The notes beneath the pieces were generated by a model. It did not search any database, had not been told where the DNA came from, and was given only the letters and a program-made list of their open reading frames with translations. From Pseudomonadota bacterium (GTDB lineage: Bacteria; Pseudomonadota; Gammaproteobacteria; Acidiferrobacterales; UBA6901): a stretch of DNA of 64,000 nucleotides. This document shows, one piece after another, positions 9,521-18,754 of this stretch; position 1 is the stretch's first letter; each line of letters opens with the position of its first letter. Where the stretch lies: assembly GCA_021819085.1 (NCBI GenBank), contig JAKASJ010000014.1, positions 18,442 to 82,441 of the forward strand. The letters are read 5' to 3'. The position numbers and the translations under genes are program-made.

Positions 9521-9602
9521 GGACAAGAATCGTTGCAGAACGACGCACGACCGCTTTTTCGACAGGAATTGCGGATAACGGAATATAAGGGGAGGCGAGC
9601 GC

Positions 9603-10070
9603 ATGATCACGGTGAACGAGACGACCTCGCAGGAAAAGTCGGCCGCGCGCCGCGCACGCAGCCATGAGCTGACGCAGAAACTCGTCGCTGAAAGAACCGA
9701 GATGCTGGTGCTGTTCTGCCGCCTGGCAGGCATCGAATCCTATGCCCCGGAGATTCGGCCGGTGAAGAAATTGCTCGAGGAGTTCTGCCAGATTCTGGTC
9801 GACTATATTTCCGCCGGCCATTTCGCCCTGTACGAGCGCATCATTGATGGCACCGAGCGGCGGCGCGATGTCGCCAGCCTGGCCGAACAGCTCTACCCGG
9901 CTATCGCCGAGACTACGGACGCTGCGCTCGATTTCAACGACCGGTACGATCGCGACAATCACCGTCCGATGCTCGAGAACCTGCCGCAGGAGCTGTCCCA
10001 GCTGGGTGAGCAGATCGCCGTGCGCATCGAGCTCGAAGACCGGCTGATCGCGGCCTTAGCCCGCCCCTAG
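9603..10070 (+). CDS. rsd: Regulator of sigma D (Rsd/AlgQ family anti-sigma70 factor)
   Basis: Rsd binds region 4 of the housekeeping sigma factor and shifts RNA polymerase toward alternative sigma factors in stationary phase. In Pseudomonas the homologue AlgQ also influences alginate and siderophore genes. The 155-residue protein contains the highly conserved block FCQILVDYISAGHFALYERI near residues 60-80, almost identical in pattern to E. coli Rsd, and a C-terminal RIELEDRLI helix. Size and helical composition fit the family. It starts at ATG 9603 behind AAGGGGAGG. It stands alone and converges with moaA, leaving only about 20 bases between their stop codons. Confidence 0.93.
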   Translation: MITVNETTSQEKSAARRARSHELTQKLVAERTEMLVLFCRLAGIESYAPEIRPVKKLLEEFCQILVDYISAGHFALYERIIDGTERRRDVASLAEQLYPAIAETTDAALDFNDRYDRDNHRPMLENLPQELSQLGEQIAVRIELEDRLIAALARP

Positions 10071-10090
10071 CTGCGCCGGCCGGTGGAGCG

Positions 10091-11077
10091 TCAGCCGCCC
10101 GTTGCCGACATGAAACGCACGATCTTCTCCGGCTGAGTGGTGAACTCGTGCCGTTCCGGCTTGAGCAGGACGGCCCGGCAGATCGCTTTCTTCAGTTCCT
10201 CGTCGGATACCCCCGACCGCAGCAGCGGGCGCAACTCCAGCTTGTGCTCCTGGCCGAGACATGTGTAGATCGTCCCGTCCACCGCCAGTCGCACGCGGTT
10301 GCAGGTGGCGCAGAAATGCTGGGAAATGGGTGTGATGAAGCCGATCCTGAGATTTGTTCCGCCCACGCGCACATAGCGTGCCGGTCCGCCGCCTGCCATC
10401 ATCGTGGGAATCAGCTCGTATCGGGACTGCAGGGCGCGCTTCACCTCCTGCAGGTTCAGGTAACGTTCCGTGGCGTCGCGACCGGTGGCGCCCATGGGCA
10501 TCGTTTCGATAAGCCGCAGAGTGAAATCATGGCGGATGCAGAAATCGACCATGTCGCCGATCTCGCCGTCGTTCACGCCCTTCATCGCCACCATGTTGAT
10601 TTTGACCGGTTCAAATCCCGCCTCCTTGGCAGCCATCAGTCCGTCCAGGACCTGATCAAGCCGGCCACCGCCGGTAATCTCGGCGAAGCGTTCGGGATTC
10701 AGCGAATCGAGGCTGACGTTGAGGCGGGCGACACCGGCACGCCGCAACGGTAGGGCGAGTCTGCGCAGGCGCGTGCCATTGGTGCTGATCGACAGATCGT
10801 GCAGCCCCGCAAGATGTACCAGGCGGGCCGCCAGGTCCGGCAGTTTGCCGCGCGACAGCGGTTCGCCACCGGTCAGGCGCACGCGCCGGACTCCGAGCTG
10901 CGTGAAGGCGCGCACCACGCGCTCTATTTCGTCAAAGGTAAGCCAGTGTCCGGGCTCCTCGAATCCGGTGAAGCCCTTGGGGATGCAGTATGAGCAGCGC
11001 AGCTCGCAGCGGTCGGTTACCGAGACCCGCAGGTACTCGATGCGGCGGCTGAACGAATCGATCAATGCGGTCTCCAT
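10091..11077 (-). CDS. moaA: GTP 3',8-cyclase MoaA (molybdenum cofactor biosynthesis)
   Basis: MoaA is the radical-SAM enzyme that converts GTP to 3',8-cyclo-GTP, the first step of molybdopterin synthesis. The radical-SAM cluster motif is CELRCSYC (C-x3-C-x2-C) near residue 26. The second cluster motif is FCATCNRVRLAVDGTIYTCL in the C-terminal half, and the protein ends in the essential Gly-Gly (SATGG). The track start at 11236 adds 53 unrelated residues. METALIDSFSRRIEYLRVSV fits the family start, so ATG 11077 is chosen, although ATG 11098 is also possible. It is convergent with rsd and divergent from the outer-membrane gene. No other Moco genes are visible, and no riboswitch was recognised upstream. 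Confidence 0.94.
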   Translation of the reverse strand: METALIDSFSRRIEYLRVSVTDRCELRCSYCIPKGFTGFEEPGHWLTFDEIERVVRAFTQLGVRRVRLTGGEPLSRGKLPDLAARLVHLAGLHDLSISTNGTRLRRLALPLRRAGVARLNVSLDSLNPERFAEITGGGRLDQVLDGLMAAKEAGFEPVKINMVAMKGVNDGEIGDMVDFCIRHDFTLRLIETMPMGATGRDATERYLNLQEVKRALQSRYELIPTMMAGGGPARYVRVGGTNLRIGFITPISQHFCATCNRVRLAVDGTIYTCLGQEHKLELRPLLRSGVSDEELKKAICRAVLLKPERHEFTTQPEKIVRFMSATGG

Positions 11078-11293
11078 GACCGGGAAATGTTTGCACATCT
11101 GCCCGGCCGGGTCCATATGGCCAAGGTGGGGTGCTGGCCATCCCGGGGAACCGCTACTTTTTGCGGTGGATTCGGATGTGCCACGAACCTGACTGGCCGG
11201 CACGTCGGTGCGCGCATGGGTCGATGCATTCTGCATTGCGCGTGGCGGCGCGAGCGGCTACCTTGTGATGAGTCAAGAAAAAGCGGGGGAGCA

Positions 11294-12136
11294 ATGAACA
11301 AGGCAGGTTTGCGGACCTTGGGTTTCGCAGTGGCCATCGCCGCCGCCGGCCAGGGCGCGCAGGCGCGCGAACCCTGGAATTACGGTCCGCGGCAGACTTA
11401 CGTGCAGGTCGGGTTGGAGCAGTACGATTGGAAGGAATTCTCCAGCACGGACAGTATTCTGGACAAGGAATCCGGGCCCCTGCTCACGTTCGGTGCCGGC
11501 GTCAGCAATTTCCGGCGCATCGACAGCGGACCTCTCTATCAGGCGGGTGGCCACGTGTATCTCGGAACCCTGGACTATGATGGCGAGACCCAGAGCGGCA
11601 TTCCGCTGACGACGAAGTCGGATTACTCCGGACTGCAGTTGGAGGGACTGGGCGGCTATCGCTTTGTCCGGTGGCCACACGGGATCGATCTGTTCGGTGG
11701 GGGTGGCTGGGAGTACTGGAGCCGGTCCATTCAGGACGCATTGGCCGCCAACGGTTCGCCGGCCTACGGCTACCTCGAGCAGTACTATGTCCTGTATGCA
11801 AAATTGGGTGCCGGGTTCTTTCAGGAGTTCGGATCGTGGTCGTATCGCATCAAGGCCGGCGGGAAATATCCCTTGTACACCTATGAACACGCGAATCTCG
11901 GCGATGGCCTCAGTCTGTCACCGGGAAGGGAATTGTCCGGATTCGCCCAGATCACCGTGGAATTCGGACCCGTCACGCAGGATCATCTTGGCCTGATGCT
12001 GAGCTACGACAGCTTTCGGTTCAGCCAGTCCACCGCCCAGCTGCTGACCGTTGCCGGGGCGCCAGCGGGTCTTTTCGTGCAGCCGCGTAGCCACCGCAAT
12101 GTCTACGCGATCCGCGGCGTGTACTATTTCCGCTGA
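11294..12136 (+). CDS. Predicted outer-membrane beta-barrel protein, function unknown
   Basis: The track ORF begins at 11087, but the real start is ATG 11294 behind GCGGGGGAGC. This start gives a signal peptide, MNKAGLRTLGFAVAIAAAGQGAQA, with probable cleavage after the last alanine. The mature part of about 256 residues shows alternating aromatic strands (TYVQVGLEQYDWKEF, AGGHVYLGTLDYD, LDLFGGGGWEYWSRS type segments) and ends in YAIRGVYYFR, typical of barrel proteins. I do not recognise a family with certainty. The repeated YxW and GG patterns resemble 8-10-stranded porin-like barrels. It converges with the yciK-like gene. No substrate can be inferred. Confidence 0.75.
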   Translation: MNKAGLRTLGFAVAIAAAGQGAQAREPWNYGPRQTYVQVGLEQYDWKEFSSTDSILDKESGPLLTFGAGVSNFRRIDSGPLYQAGGHVYLGTLDYDGETQSGIPLTTKSDYSGLQLEGLGGYRFVRWPHGIDLFGGGGWEYWSRSIQDALAANGSPAYGYLEQYYVLYAKLGAGFFQEFGSWSYRIKAGGKYPLYTYEHANLGDGLSLSPGRELSGFAQITVEFGPVTQDHLGLMLSYDSFRFSQSTAQLLTVAGAPAGLFVQPRSHRNVYAIRGVYYFR

Positions 12137-12148
12137 CGGCTGCCAGCG

Positions 12149-12898
12149 TCAGCGGGCGTTGAAAGCCCGGCCGGTAGTGCCGCGGCTGTCCGGGCCCATC
12201 AGATAAAGATAGGGCGCCATGACCTCCTCGGGGCGCGGATGCTGGTCCGGAACCTCGCCCGGGTAGGCGCGGGCGCGCAGCCCGGTCGCTACTGCGCCCG
12301 GGTTCAGGCTGTTGAACCGGATGTGGGTGTTGTTTTCGAGTTCATCCGCCCAGGTCTCCATGAGGCGCTCGAGCGCACCACCCGCGGCTGCGTAGGCGCC
12401 CCAGTAGGCGCGAGCGTGGCGCGCCACGTCGGAAGAGCTGAATATCACCGATGCATCGCTCGAGCGTTTGAGCAGGTCGATGCACAGGCGGGTGATGACG
12501 TATGCTGCATTGAAATTGACCTGCATCACCCGCGTCCACAGTTCCGGCTCGTAGAGCTCGAGCGGCGTCAGGGTGCCGAGCTCAGCCGCGCTGTGCAGGA
12601 TGCCGTCGAGCTTGCCGAACTCCTTGTCAATCGCGGCTCCGAGGCCGTCGTATTCCTTGGACGTCGCCCGTGCCAGATCCAAGGGCGTGATTGCCGGCTG
12701 CGGTCCGCCGTCGGCGAGGATCTCGTCGTAGACGCTTTCCAGCTTGGAAACCGTGCGTCCCAGAAGAATGACGCTGGCACCGTGCTTTGCGTAGGCGCGG
12801 GCGGCCGCCCGGCCGAGGCCATCGCCTGCTCCCGTGACAAGTACAACGCGGCCAGCGAGCAGATCGGAAGCGGGTTGATAAGGATTCGGTGCGGTCAT
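12149..12898 (-). CDS. yciK: YciK-type short-chain dehydrogenase/reductase lacking the catalytic lysine
   Basis: The core reads VVLVTGAGDGLGRAAA (nucleotide-binding TGxxxGxG), then LDGILHSAAELGTLTP, and a C-terminal RFNSLNPGAVATGLRARAYP. These match YciK, an SDR of unknown substrate found next to mupP/ubiG in pseudomonads. The catalytic region is VIFSSSDVARHARAYWGAYA AAGG. The serine and tyrosine are present, but the YxxxK motif reads YAAAG, so the lysine is replaced by glycine. I checked this in the DNA (TAC GCA GCC GCG GGT). Enzymatic activity is therefore doubtful. The track start at 13294 is over-extended. ATG 12898 (MTAPNPYQPASDLL) fits the family, with ATG 12910 as an alternative. Confidence 0.82.
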   Translation of the reverse strand: MTAPNPYQPASDLLAGRVVLVTGAGDGLGRAAARAYAKHGASVILLGRTVSKLESVYDEILADGGPQPAITPLDLARATSKEYDGLGAAIDKEFGKLDGILHSAAELGTLTPLELYEPELWTRVMQVNFNAAYVITRLCIDLLKRSSDASVIFSSSDVARHARAYWGAYAAAGGALERLMETWADELENNTHIRFNSLNPGAVATGLRARAYPGEVPDQHPRPEEVMAPYLYLMGPDSRGTTGRAFNAR

Positions 12899-13300
12899 TG
12901 ATTGCGGCATGGATTGCAGACGGGAGTCAGGTTGAAACCATGCATTGTACCGCACTCCGCATGGAAGCTTCGAGCACTGTCGCATCGCACTGTCTTCACG
13001 AAAAAGGCGCGATTGATTTCCGCCCCGGGAATCGAGGATGGCGCGCAGCGCCGGGTCACAGTGTCTTGATCCGTTCCAGATTGCGTATGCAGGTGTCTCG
13101 CAAGCGCGACCCAGGGAGGGTCGCAAGCCGTCGCGATGGCAGGTTTTTGTGCGGAGTGCGGCACGGCCAGCTGGACAGTCGGTGCGAGTTTCCGGCCAGG
13201 ATGAGAAGCACGGCGGGCGTGATCCGCAGATCGACCGTCGCAAGGCGACAGGCCGTTGGCCTGTCGGTGCCGGACGCGGCTGGCTACCGCACAATTATGT
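12899..13300. other. Gene-free spacer containing a hairpin downstream of the diguanylate cyclase
   Basis: No credible gene is seen. Bases 13246-13266 form a perfect hairpin, CGACAGGCC-GTT-GGCCTGTCG, about 35 bases past the stop of the minus-strand cyclase gene. There is no T-tract, so a classical intrinsic terminator is not supported. It may stabilise the 3' end of the message. Confidence 0.45.
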
Positions 13301-14290
13301 TCAGGCGAAACGCGACTTCCCTTCGTCGTTGACGCAAATGCGGTTGCGGCCCTGATTCTTGGCGAGATAAAGGCGGCGGTCGGAGACGGCGAGCAGCTCA
13401 TCGAAGGTATCGACAGATTCGGCACTGAAGGAGGCCATCCCGATGCTGATGGTGACCCGGATGCGGGCATCGGCGGTGACGATTTCCGCCTTCTCGACGC
13501 GTATGCGAATGCGCTCGGCCAGCACTGCGGCACCGAGGCGGTTGGTTTCCGGAAGCAGCACCGCGAATTCCTCGCCGCCGATGCGTGCGACGACGTCGCC
13601 ATTGCGCACGATGCCGCCGAGCAGGGATGCGACTTTGACCAGGACCTCGTCGCCTGCCTGGTGACCGAATTTGTCGTTGACCTGCTTGAAGTGGTCAATG
13701 TCGATCAGCAGTACCGACAGTTCTCCCATGTAACGCTTTACGGCCGCGACCTGCTGTGTGCCCTGTTCGTAAAAGCTGCGCCGGTTGCGCAGCCGTGTCA
13801 GCGGATCGGTGCTGGCCTGCTCGACGAGTGCGCGGCGGCTTTCCTCGAGTTCGCGAATTGTCCTGCTGAGCTTGTAGTGGACGTTGACCCGCGCCTGGAG
13901 CTCCATGACGTCGACCGGTTTGGTAAGAAAGTCATTGGCACCGTTCAGGAACGCCAGGTTCTTGTCGACGCTGTCGTTGGCCGCGGTCATTACGATCACC
14001 GGTATGCTTGCGATACGGGCGATCGGACTCTTGCGGATTTTGACCAGAAGCTGCTGTCCGGTCATGCGTGGCATGTTGACGTCGGTGATGACCACGTCGA
14101 TATGCTCGTCAGCCGCCAGGATCTGCCATGCTTCTTCGCCATCTTTGGCTTCGATAAGCTGGTAGCTTTCCGAGAGATTCTTGGACAGCATTGCCTTCGA
14201 GGTCTGGGAATCCTCGGCAAGCAGGATGCGGGGCCGGGAGTCTGCACCCGTTGGATCGCTGTGCACCATGAGCAGTTGCGGACGCGTCAC
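13301..14290 (-). CDS. Response regulator with GGDEF output domain (PleD/WspR-like diguanylate cyclase)
   Basis: Residues about 20-140 form a receiver domain (PRILLAEDSQTSKAML, phospho-acceptor in VVITDVNMPRMTG, VIVMTA, and LTKPVD with the conserved lysine). A short coiled helix (LSRTIRELEESRRALVEQAS) links it to a GGDEF domain with DPLTRLRNRR, ARIGGEEFAVLLPE, and the inhibitory I-site RNGD five residues before GGEEF. All catalytic features are present, so it should make c-di-GMP when phosphorylated, with product inhibition. No histidine kinase is adjacent, so its partner is unknown. The start is GTG 14290, with ATG 14269 possible. A likely extended -10, TGCTATAGT, lies at 14329-14337 on the minus strand. 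Confidence 0.92.
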   Translation of the reverse strand: MTRPQLLMVHSDPTGADSRPRILLAEDSQTSKAMLSKNLSESYQLIEAKDGEEAWQILAADEHIDVVITDVNMPRMTGQQLLVKIRKSPIARIASIPVIVMTAANDSVDKNLAFLNGANDFLTKPVDVMELQARVNVHYKLSRTIRELEESRRALVEQASTDPLTRLRNRRSFYEQGTQQVAAVKRYMGELSVLLIDIDHFKQVNDKFGHQAGDEVLVKVASLLGGIVRNGDVVARIGGEEFAVLLPETNRLGAAVLAERIRIRVEKAEIVTADARIRVTISIGMASFSAESVDTFDELLAVSDRRLYLAKNQGRNRICVNDEGKSRFA

Positions 14291-14384
14291 ACCTTGTCAG
14301 AATTGCCGGAAGCCGGAAAGATACCGCAACTATAGCATCATGCGGAAGCCCGTGTGGGGCAGGATAGCGCCAGCGCGCGGGCTG

Positions 14385-15629
14385 TCAGGCCCGGTCGTCG
14401 CCTTCCGGTCGCGATATCTCGCGTACGCCTTTCTCGATTTGCGCCAGGGGCTCGATGTTTTTTCTGGCGGTGACTCCCATTTCGGTGAACTTGCGCGCAC
14501 CCGGAAGCAGCTTGCTGTCGAACGAGCCGATGGCACGGTTGTAATGACCAATGCTGCTGTCGAGGCTCGTTCCGAGGCGCGCGAGATGCTCCGAGAACGT
14601 AGCCAGGCGCGCGTACAGTTCCTCTCCGGCGTCGCGGATTTGCGCAGCATTGGCCGCCAGCGCCTCTTGGCGCCAGCCATAAGCCACGGCACGCAGCAGC
14701 GCGACGAAGCTCGTAGGCGTGGCCAGGATCACCTTCTGGCGCAGCGCGTCTTCCAGAAGATTGCGGTCGATGTCGAGCGCCGCGCTGAGGAACTGCTCGC
14801 CGGGGATAAACAGGACAACGAAGTCGGGAGTATTCTTGAATTGGCTCCAGTAGGCCTTTCGCGATAGCTCGGCCACACGCTCGCGGACCTTGCGTGCATG
14901 ATGTTCGAGGTGGCGTGCGCGTTCGGAATCGTCGGTTGCCTCCATGGCGTTGAGGTAGGCGTCGAGCGGGGTTTTGACGTCTACGACGATCTCGCGGCCA
15001 TCCGGCATGCGCACGACCATGTCCGGACGGAGCACGCCGTCGTCGGTGCTCACCGATTCTTGCTGGGTGAAGTCGCAGTGCTCGACCATGCCAGCCAGTT
15101 CGGTCAGGCGCTTGAGCGTGAGCTCGCCCCATTTGCCGCGGACTTCGGGCCGGCGCAGGGACTTAACCAGATTCTGGGTTTCGGTCCTCAGCTGATCCTG
15201 GGTCTGTGCCATGGTCTCCAGATGTCTGGTTAACGCGCCATAGGCTTCCTTGCGCGTGTTTTCCATCAGCTGAATCTGCTGTTCGGTCTTGAGCAGGGCT
15301 TCGCGGATTGGTGTCACCAGGTTTTCCACCGCTTTTTCCTTCTGTTCCAGGTCCGCTGCCGCCTGGACCTGAAAGCGCTTGAGGGTCTCCTGGGCGAGCT
15401 GCAGGAATGCCTGGTTGTTGCGCTGCAGCGCCTCGTGCGACAGGGCATTGAAGGTGCGCTCCAGTCCCTGCATCTGCTCGACCGCTTTGCGCCGCTCCAG
15501 GTCGAGGGTGGCGGAAAGCTCGGCGATACGCCTCAGGCTGCGGGCGCTCGCGAGCAGCCAGCCGAGCGCACCGGCCACCGCGGCGACCGTCGCCAGCAAT
15601 GCCAGAGTCGAAAGATCAGCGGCGGGCAT
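14385..15629 (-). CDS. rmuC: RmuC-family DNA recombination protein
   Basis: RmuC proteins limit DNA inversions and contain a PD-(D/E)XK-like nuclease fold. The product begins with one membrane helix (LALLATVAAVAGALGWLLA), followed by a long coiled coil (residues about 25-150). The RmuC domain then runs through RGKWGELTLKRLTELAGM, EIVVDVKTPLDAYLNAMEA with the conserved VDxK, YWSQFKNTPDFVVLFIPGE, and VILATPTSFVALLRAVAYGW. The track ORF begins at 15827 but that extension is shadow of mupP. ATG 15629 gives [13 protein letters not shown] and overlaps the mupP stop by 14 bases, so ubiG-mupP-rmuC is a tightly coupled operon. Confidence 0.92.
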   Translation of the reverse strand: MPAADLSTLALLATVAAVAGALGWLLASARSLRRIAELSATLDLERRKAVEQMQGLERTFNALSHEALQRNNQAFLQLAQETLKRFQVQAAADLEQKEKAVENLVTPIREALLKTEQQIQLMENTRKEAYGALTRHLETMAQTQDQLRTETQNLVKSLRRPEVRGKWGELTLKRLTELAGMVEHCDFTQQESVSTDDGVLRPDMVVRMPDGREIVVDVKTPLDAYLNAMEATDDSERARHLEHHARKVRERVAELSRKAYWSQFKNTPDFVVLFIPGEQFLSAALDIDRNLLEDALRQKVILATPTSFVALLRAVAYGWRQEALAANAAQIRDAGEELYARLATFSEHLARLGTSLDSSIGHYNRAIGSFDSKLLPGARKFTEMGVTARKNIEPLAQIEKGVREISRPEGDDRA

Positions 15630-16281
15630 CGATCCATTCCAGGACATTGCCGGGCGAGTACACCAGGGCATCGGCGCCCCAGCTCGGCGGATCGTCGGCT
15701 TCACCGATGTAACCGAACATCGCCACGAGCGTGTGCATGCCGGCGCTGCGTCCGGCCTCGATGTCGCGTGCGGCATCTCCGACGAACAGGCAGCTGGCGG
15801 GCGCGCTACCGCACTGTGCGCAGGCATACAGCAGCGGAGCGGGGTGCGGTTTGGAATTGGCCGTGGTGTCGCCGCTCACGACGCAGGCCGCCGTGTCGGC
15901 CAGCCCGAGCGCGCGCACCAGAGGTTCGGTCAGGAAAGCCGGCTTGTTGGTGACAATGCCCCAGTTGAGTCTGCGCCCGGGCAGCGCCGACAGCAGTTCG
16001 CTGACACCCGGGAACAGCCGCGTTTCCCTGCACAAGTTCGCGGCGTACAGGTCGAGGAAACGGCGGCGCAGCACGTCGTAGCCCGTGTCGTGCGGGGCGA
16101 TTCCGAAGCCGAGCCGCAGGAGCGCGCGCGCGCCGTACGAGGCTACGGGCCGGATCCGGTCATAGGGCAGGGGCGGCCGGTTGTGCTCACGCAGCAGTTC
16201 GTTGAGAGCGAAACCCAGATCGGGGGCAGTGTCCGCCAGAGTCCCGTCGAGGTCGAACAGGACAGTGTGGATGTCAATCAT
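15616..16281 (-). CDS. mupP: HAD-family phosphatase, probable MupP (N-acetylmuramic acid 6-phosphate phosphatase) or Gph
   Basis: HAD motifs are all present: [10 protein letters not shown] near residue 10 (nucleophile Asp), GIVTNKP, SKPHPAP, and [16 protein letters not shown]. The protein closely follows both Gph and Pseudomonas MupP. The position directly after ubiG, with a yciK-like gene nearby, is the known place of mupP in pseudomonads, so I favour MupP. MupP dephosphorylates MurNAc-6P so that AmgK and MurU can rebuild UDP-MurNAc in peptidoglycan recycling. Phosphoglycolate phosphatase remains possible. It starts inside the ubiG stop with an 8-base overlap (ATGATTGA). Confidence 0.85.
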   Translation of the reverse strand: MIDIHTVLFDLDGTLADTAPDLGFALNELLREHNRPPLPYDRIRPVASYGARALLRLGFGIAPHDTGYDVLRRRFLDLYAANLCRETRLFPGVSELLSALPGRRLNWGIVTNKPAFLTEPLVRALGLADTAACVVSGDTTANSKPHPAPLLYACAQCGSAPASCLFVGDAARDIEAGRSAGMHTLVAMFGYIGEADDPPSWGADALVYSPGNVLEWIDARR

Positions 16282-16993
16282 CCGTGCGTTGGCACCAGGC
16301 TAGGTAATTGACGTCGACTCCCGGCCCAAGCGTGTACTGGGCGGTCACGGGATTATAGTGCATGCCGGTGAATCCGAGCATCTCGAGGCCGGCATGACGG
16401 CACATGTCCTGGAGTTCGGACGGCTTGATGAATTTCATGTAATCGTGTGTGCCGCGTGGCAGCAGGCGCAGCACATACTCCGCGCCCACGATCGCGAACA
16501 GCCAGGCTTTGGGATTGCGGTTTATCGTGGAGAAGAACACCTGTCCGCCTGGCTTGACCAGATGTGCGCAGGCGGTCACCGCCGATGCCGGGTCGGGGAC
16601 ATGTTCCAGCATCTCCAGGCAGGTGACCACGTCGAACGACTGCGGCTGCTGCTGTGCCAGGTCCTCGACGGAAATGCGGCGGTAGTCGACCACACGCCCG
16701 GTTTCCTTCAGATGCAGGCGCGCGACGGCCAGCGGCGCCTCCCCCAGATCTATTCCGGTCACCTGCGCATCCAGGGCTGCCATGCTCTCGGAGAGGATGC
16801 CGCCGCCGCAACCGACGTCGAGCACGGCCTTGCCGCGCAGGGCGGCACGCTCCTCGATGTACCGCAGCCGCAGCGGATTGATATCGTGCAACGGCTTGAA
16901 CTCGCTCGTCGGATCCCACCAGCGCTCGGCCAGCTTCTCGAATTTGGCGATCTCGGCTTCGTCGACGTTGTGGGTGGTCGTTGTCATAGGCAT
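16274..16993 (-). CDS. ubiG: Ubiquinone biosynthesis O-methyltransferase UbiG
   Basis: UbiG performs both O-methylations of ubiquinone synthesis using S-adenosylmethionine. The product begins [20 protein letters not shown]. It carries the family signature [19 protein letters not shown], the SAM-binding motif [16 protein letters not shown], and [10 protein letters not shown], then ends at [14 protein letters not shown]. Length (about 239 residues) is normal. The track extends the frame to 17116 without family support. ATG 16993 is used, and ATG 16987 is two codons in. It leads the operon ubiG-mupP-rmuC. Its SAM use and the neighbouring mtaD and mtnA genes (methylthioadenosine and SAH clearance) make metabolic sense together. 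Confidence 0.95.
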   Translation of the reverse strand: MPMTTTTHNVDEAEIAKFEKLAERWWDPTSEFKPLHDINPLRLRYIEERAALRGKAVLDVGCGGGILSESMAALDAQVTGIDLGEAPLAVARLHLKETGRVVDYRRISVEDLAQQQPQSFDVVTCLEMLEHVPDPASAVTACAHLVKPGGQVFFSTINRNPKAWLFAIVGAEYVLRLLPRGTHDYMKFIKPSELQDMCRHAGLEMLGFTGMHYNPVTAQYTLGPGVDVNYLAWCQRTDD

Positions 16994-17084
16994 GTTGACC
17001 CGCTGCCGGGAATGAAGTGTGGCGGTTGCAGTGTACCTCCGGACATGTGCCAGGGCGGCTGTACGCCCGCTCCGCGACATGGCG

Positions 17085-18407
17085 TCAAGGGTTCGGCTGC
17101 GGGTGTATTCTAGCACTCCAGCTTTGCGCGCGTTGCAGAATTTCGGACTCGTCCAGGGTTGTCAGGCGGCCGCTGTCGAGCAGCTGACGGCCGGCCACCC
17201 AGACATCGGTGACCTGGTCGCGGGCGGCGGTGTAGACGACCTGCGAAAGCGGATCGTAGACCGGCTGGCTGGGGATGCGCGCGAGATCGATTGCTGCGAG
17301 ATCCGCGTACTTGCCGACGCTGATCGAGCCCGTGACGGAGTCGAGTCCGAGCGCGCGCGCACCATTGAGTGTGGCCATGCGCAGCGCCGCACGCGCGGGC
17401 AGGGCGGTGGCGTCTCCGCTCACGGCCTTGGCCAGCAGTGCTGCGGTGCGCATCTCGTCGAGCATGTCGAGATCGTTGTTGCTTGCAGCGCCGTCGGTGC
17501 CGAGGGCGACATTGACGCCGGCGCGCAGCAGCTCGTGTACCGGACAGAAGCCGCTGGCGAGCTTGAGGTTCGACTCAGGGCAATGGACGACGCTTACCCC
17601 GGTGCGCGCCAGCAGCGCGATTTCCTCGGGCAGCAGCTGTGTCATGTGCACCGCGACGAGATTCGGGGTGAGCAGATCCAGTTCGTGCAGCCGCTCCAGC
17701 GGCCGCCGTCCGGTCCTGGCGAGCGCCTCCTGCACCTCGTGGGCGGTCTCGTGGACGTGCATGTGGACCGGAAGATCCAGTTCGTTGTTGAGGGTGCGGA
17801 TGCGGATAAGCGGCTCGTCAGATACGGAATAGGGCGCGTGCGGCGCAAACGCCGCCGTGGTCAGCTCGCTGCCGCGCAGTTCATCGTGCAGTCTGAGGCC
17901 CTTGTCGAGATAGGCGGCGGGCGAGTCGGCATAGGGTGTGGGGAAATCGATTACGATCATTCCAATGCAGGCGCGGATGCCGGCCTTGCGCACCACCCGC
18001 GCGCAGTCTTCGGGAAAGAAGTACATGTCGCTGAAACAGGTGGTGCCGCCTTTCAGCATCTCGGCGACCGCCAGCTGCGCTCCGTCGCGCACGAACTGCG
18101 GCGATACCCAGCGGACTTCCGCCGGCCAGATGTGGTTGTGCAGCCAGTCCATGAGCGGCAGGTCATCCGCCAGGCCCCGAAACAGCCCCATGGCCGCATG
18201 GGTGTGGGCGTTGACCAGGCCCGGGATCAGCGCGTGGGTCGCGAGATCGATCGTCCGGCGCGCCCGGTAGCGTGCGAGCGCCACAGGGGTCGGCAAGACC
18301 TCCAGGATGCGCCCCTGGTCGATGGCGACACTGTGGTGATCGAGATGGCCTTCCGGATCCACCGGAATCACCCAGCGCGCATTGATCAGCAGTTCGATTT
18401 CAGTCAC
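17085..18407 (-). CDS. mtaD: 5-methylthioadenosine/S-adenosylhomocysteine deaminase (TRZ/ATZ amidohydrolase)
   Basis: This amidohydrolase deaminates methylthioadenosine and S-adenosylhomocysteine to the inosyl forms, the first step of an alternative MTA salvage route. Metal ligands are visible in [16 protein letters not shown] near residue 68 (HxH), [12 protein letters not shown] near 222, and [16 protein letters not shown] near 312. The length of 440 is typical. The neighbourhood with mtnA repeats the Pseudomonas order (mtnA, mtaD, ubiG), except that lpxD has been placed between mtaD and mtnA. It starts at ATG 18407 and is preceded by a candidate promoter at 18451-18478. It is cytoplasmic. 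Confidence 0.92.
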   Translation of the reverse strand: MTEIELLINARWVIPVDPEGHLDHHSVAIDQGRILEVLPTPVALARYRARRTIDLATHALIPGLVNAHTHAAMGLFRGLADDLPLMDWLHNHIWPAEVRWVSPQFVRDGAQLAVAEMLKGGTTCFSDMYFFPEDCARVVRKAGIRACIGMIVIDFPTPYADSPAAYLDKGLRLHDELRGSELTTAAFAPHAPYSVSDEPLIRIRTLNNELDLPVHMHVHETAHEVQEALARTGRRPLERLHELDLLTPNLVAVHMTQLLPEEIALLARTGVSVVHCPESNLKLASGFCPVHELLRAGVNVALGTDGAASNNDLDMLDEMRTAALLAKAVSGDATALPARAALRMATLNGARALGLDSVTGSISVGKYADLAAIDLARIPSQPVYDPLSQVVYTAARDQVTDVWVAGRQLLDSGRLTTLDESEILQRAQSWSARIHPQPNP

Positions 18408-18450
18408 GGAGCGACAAGACCACTTTAACGATGCCCACGAAATTTTGTGC

Positions 18451-18483
18451 AGTATATTGCATCAAAGCCCAATGTCACGTGAC
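18451..18483 (-). promoter_or_regulatory. Predicted mtaD promoter with GTCACGTGAC palindrome at the -35 box
   Basis: Read on the minus strand, GTGACA (18478-18473) and TATACT (18456-18451) are 16 bases apart, a plausible sigma70 promoter ending about 44 bases before the mtaD start. The perfect 10-base palindrome GTCACGTGAC (18474-18483) covers the -35 box and could be an operator. The regulator is unknown. The rest of the spacer up to lpxD (about 270 bases) shows no gene. Confidence 0.45.
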
Positions 18484-18754
18484 TTTACGTATGCCGCAGC
18501 GCTGGCTTCAGGGAGCCATCCGACCCATCACCGCCTGGCCGACTGCGCCCTGGCTCGCGACTTCCCGGTTTCCTCATTGATCGATGCCAAGGGTGGTGGC
18601 TCAGCACGACTCGTGTGGTTCTCGCAGCGGCCACGTTGCCGCAGTCCGTTGCCGGCGCCCATGGCGGCGCGATCGCGAATGCACCACGGAAACGGTCCCG
18701 GCATGGCCCCCGATTGCCGCCGAAGCCGTGCAGCTGATGGAAAGACCTGCTATT

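Noticed and set aside
10608-10619. GGTTCAAATCCC, resembling a tRNA T-loop
   Set aside because: It lies inside moaA, and no acceptor stem or anticodon arm can be drawn around it.
13246-13266. Hairpin as an intrinsic terminator
   Set aside because: The stem is perfect, but no T-tract follows on either strand.
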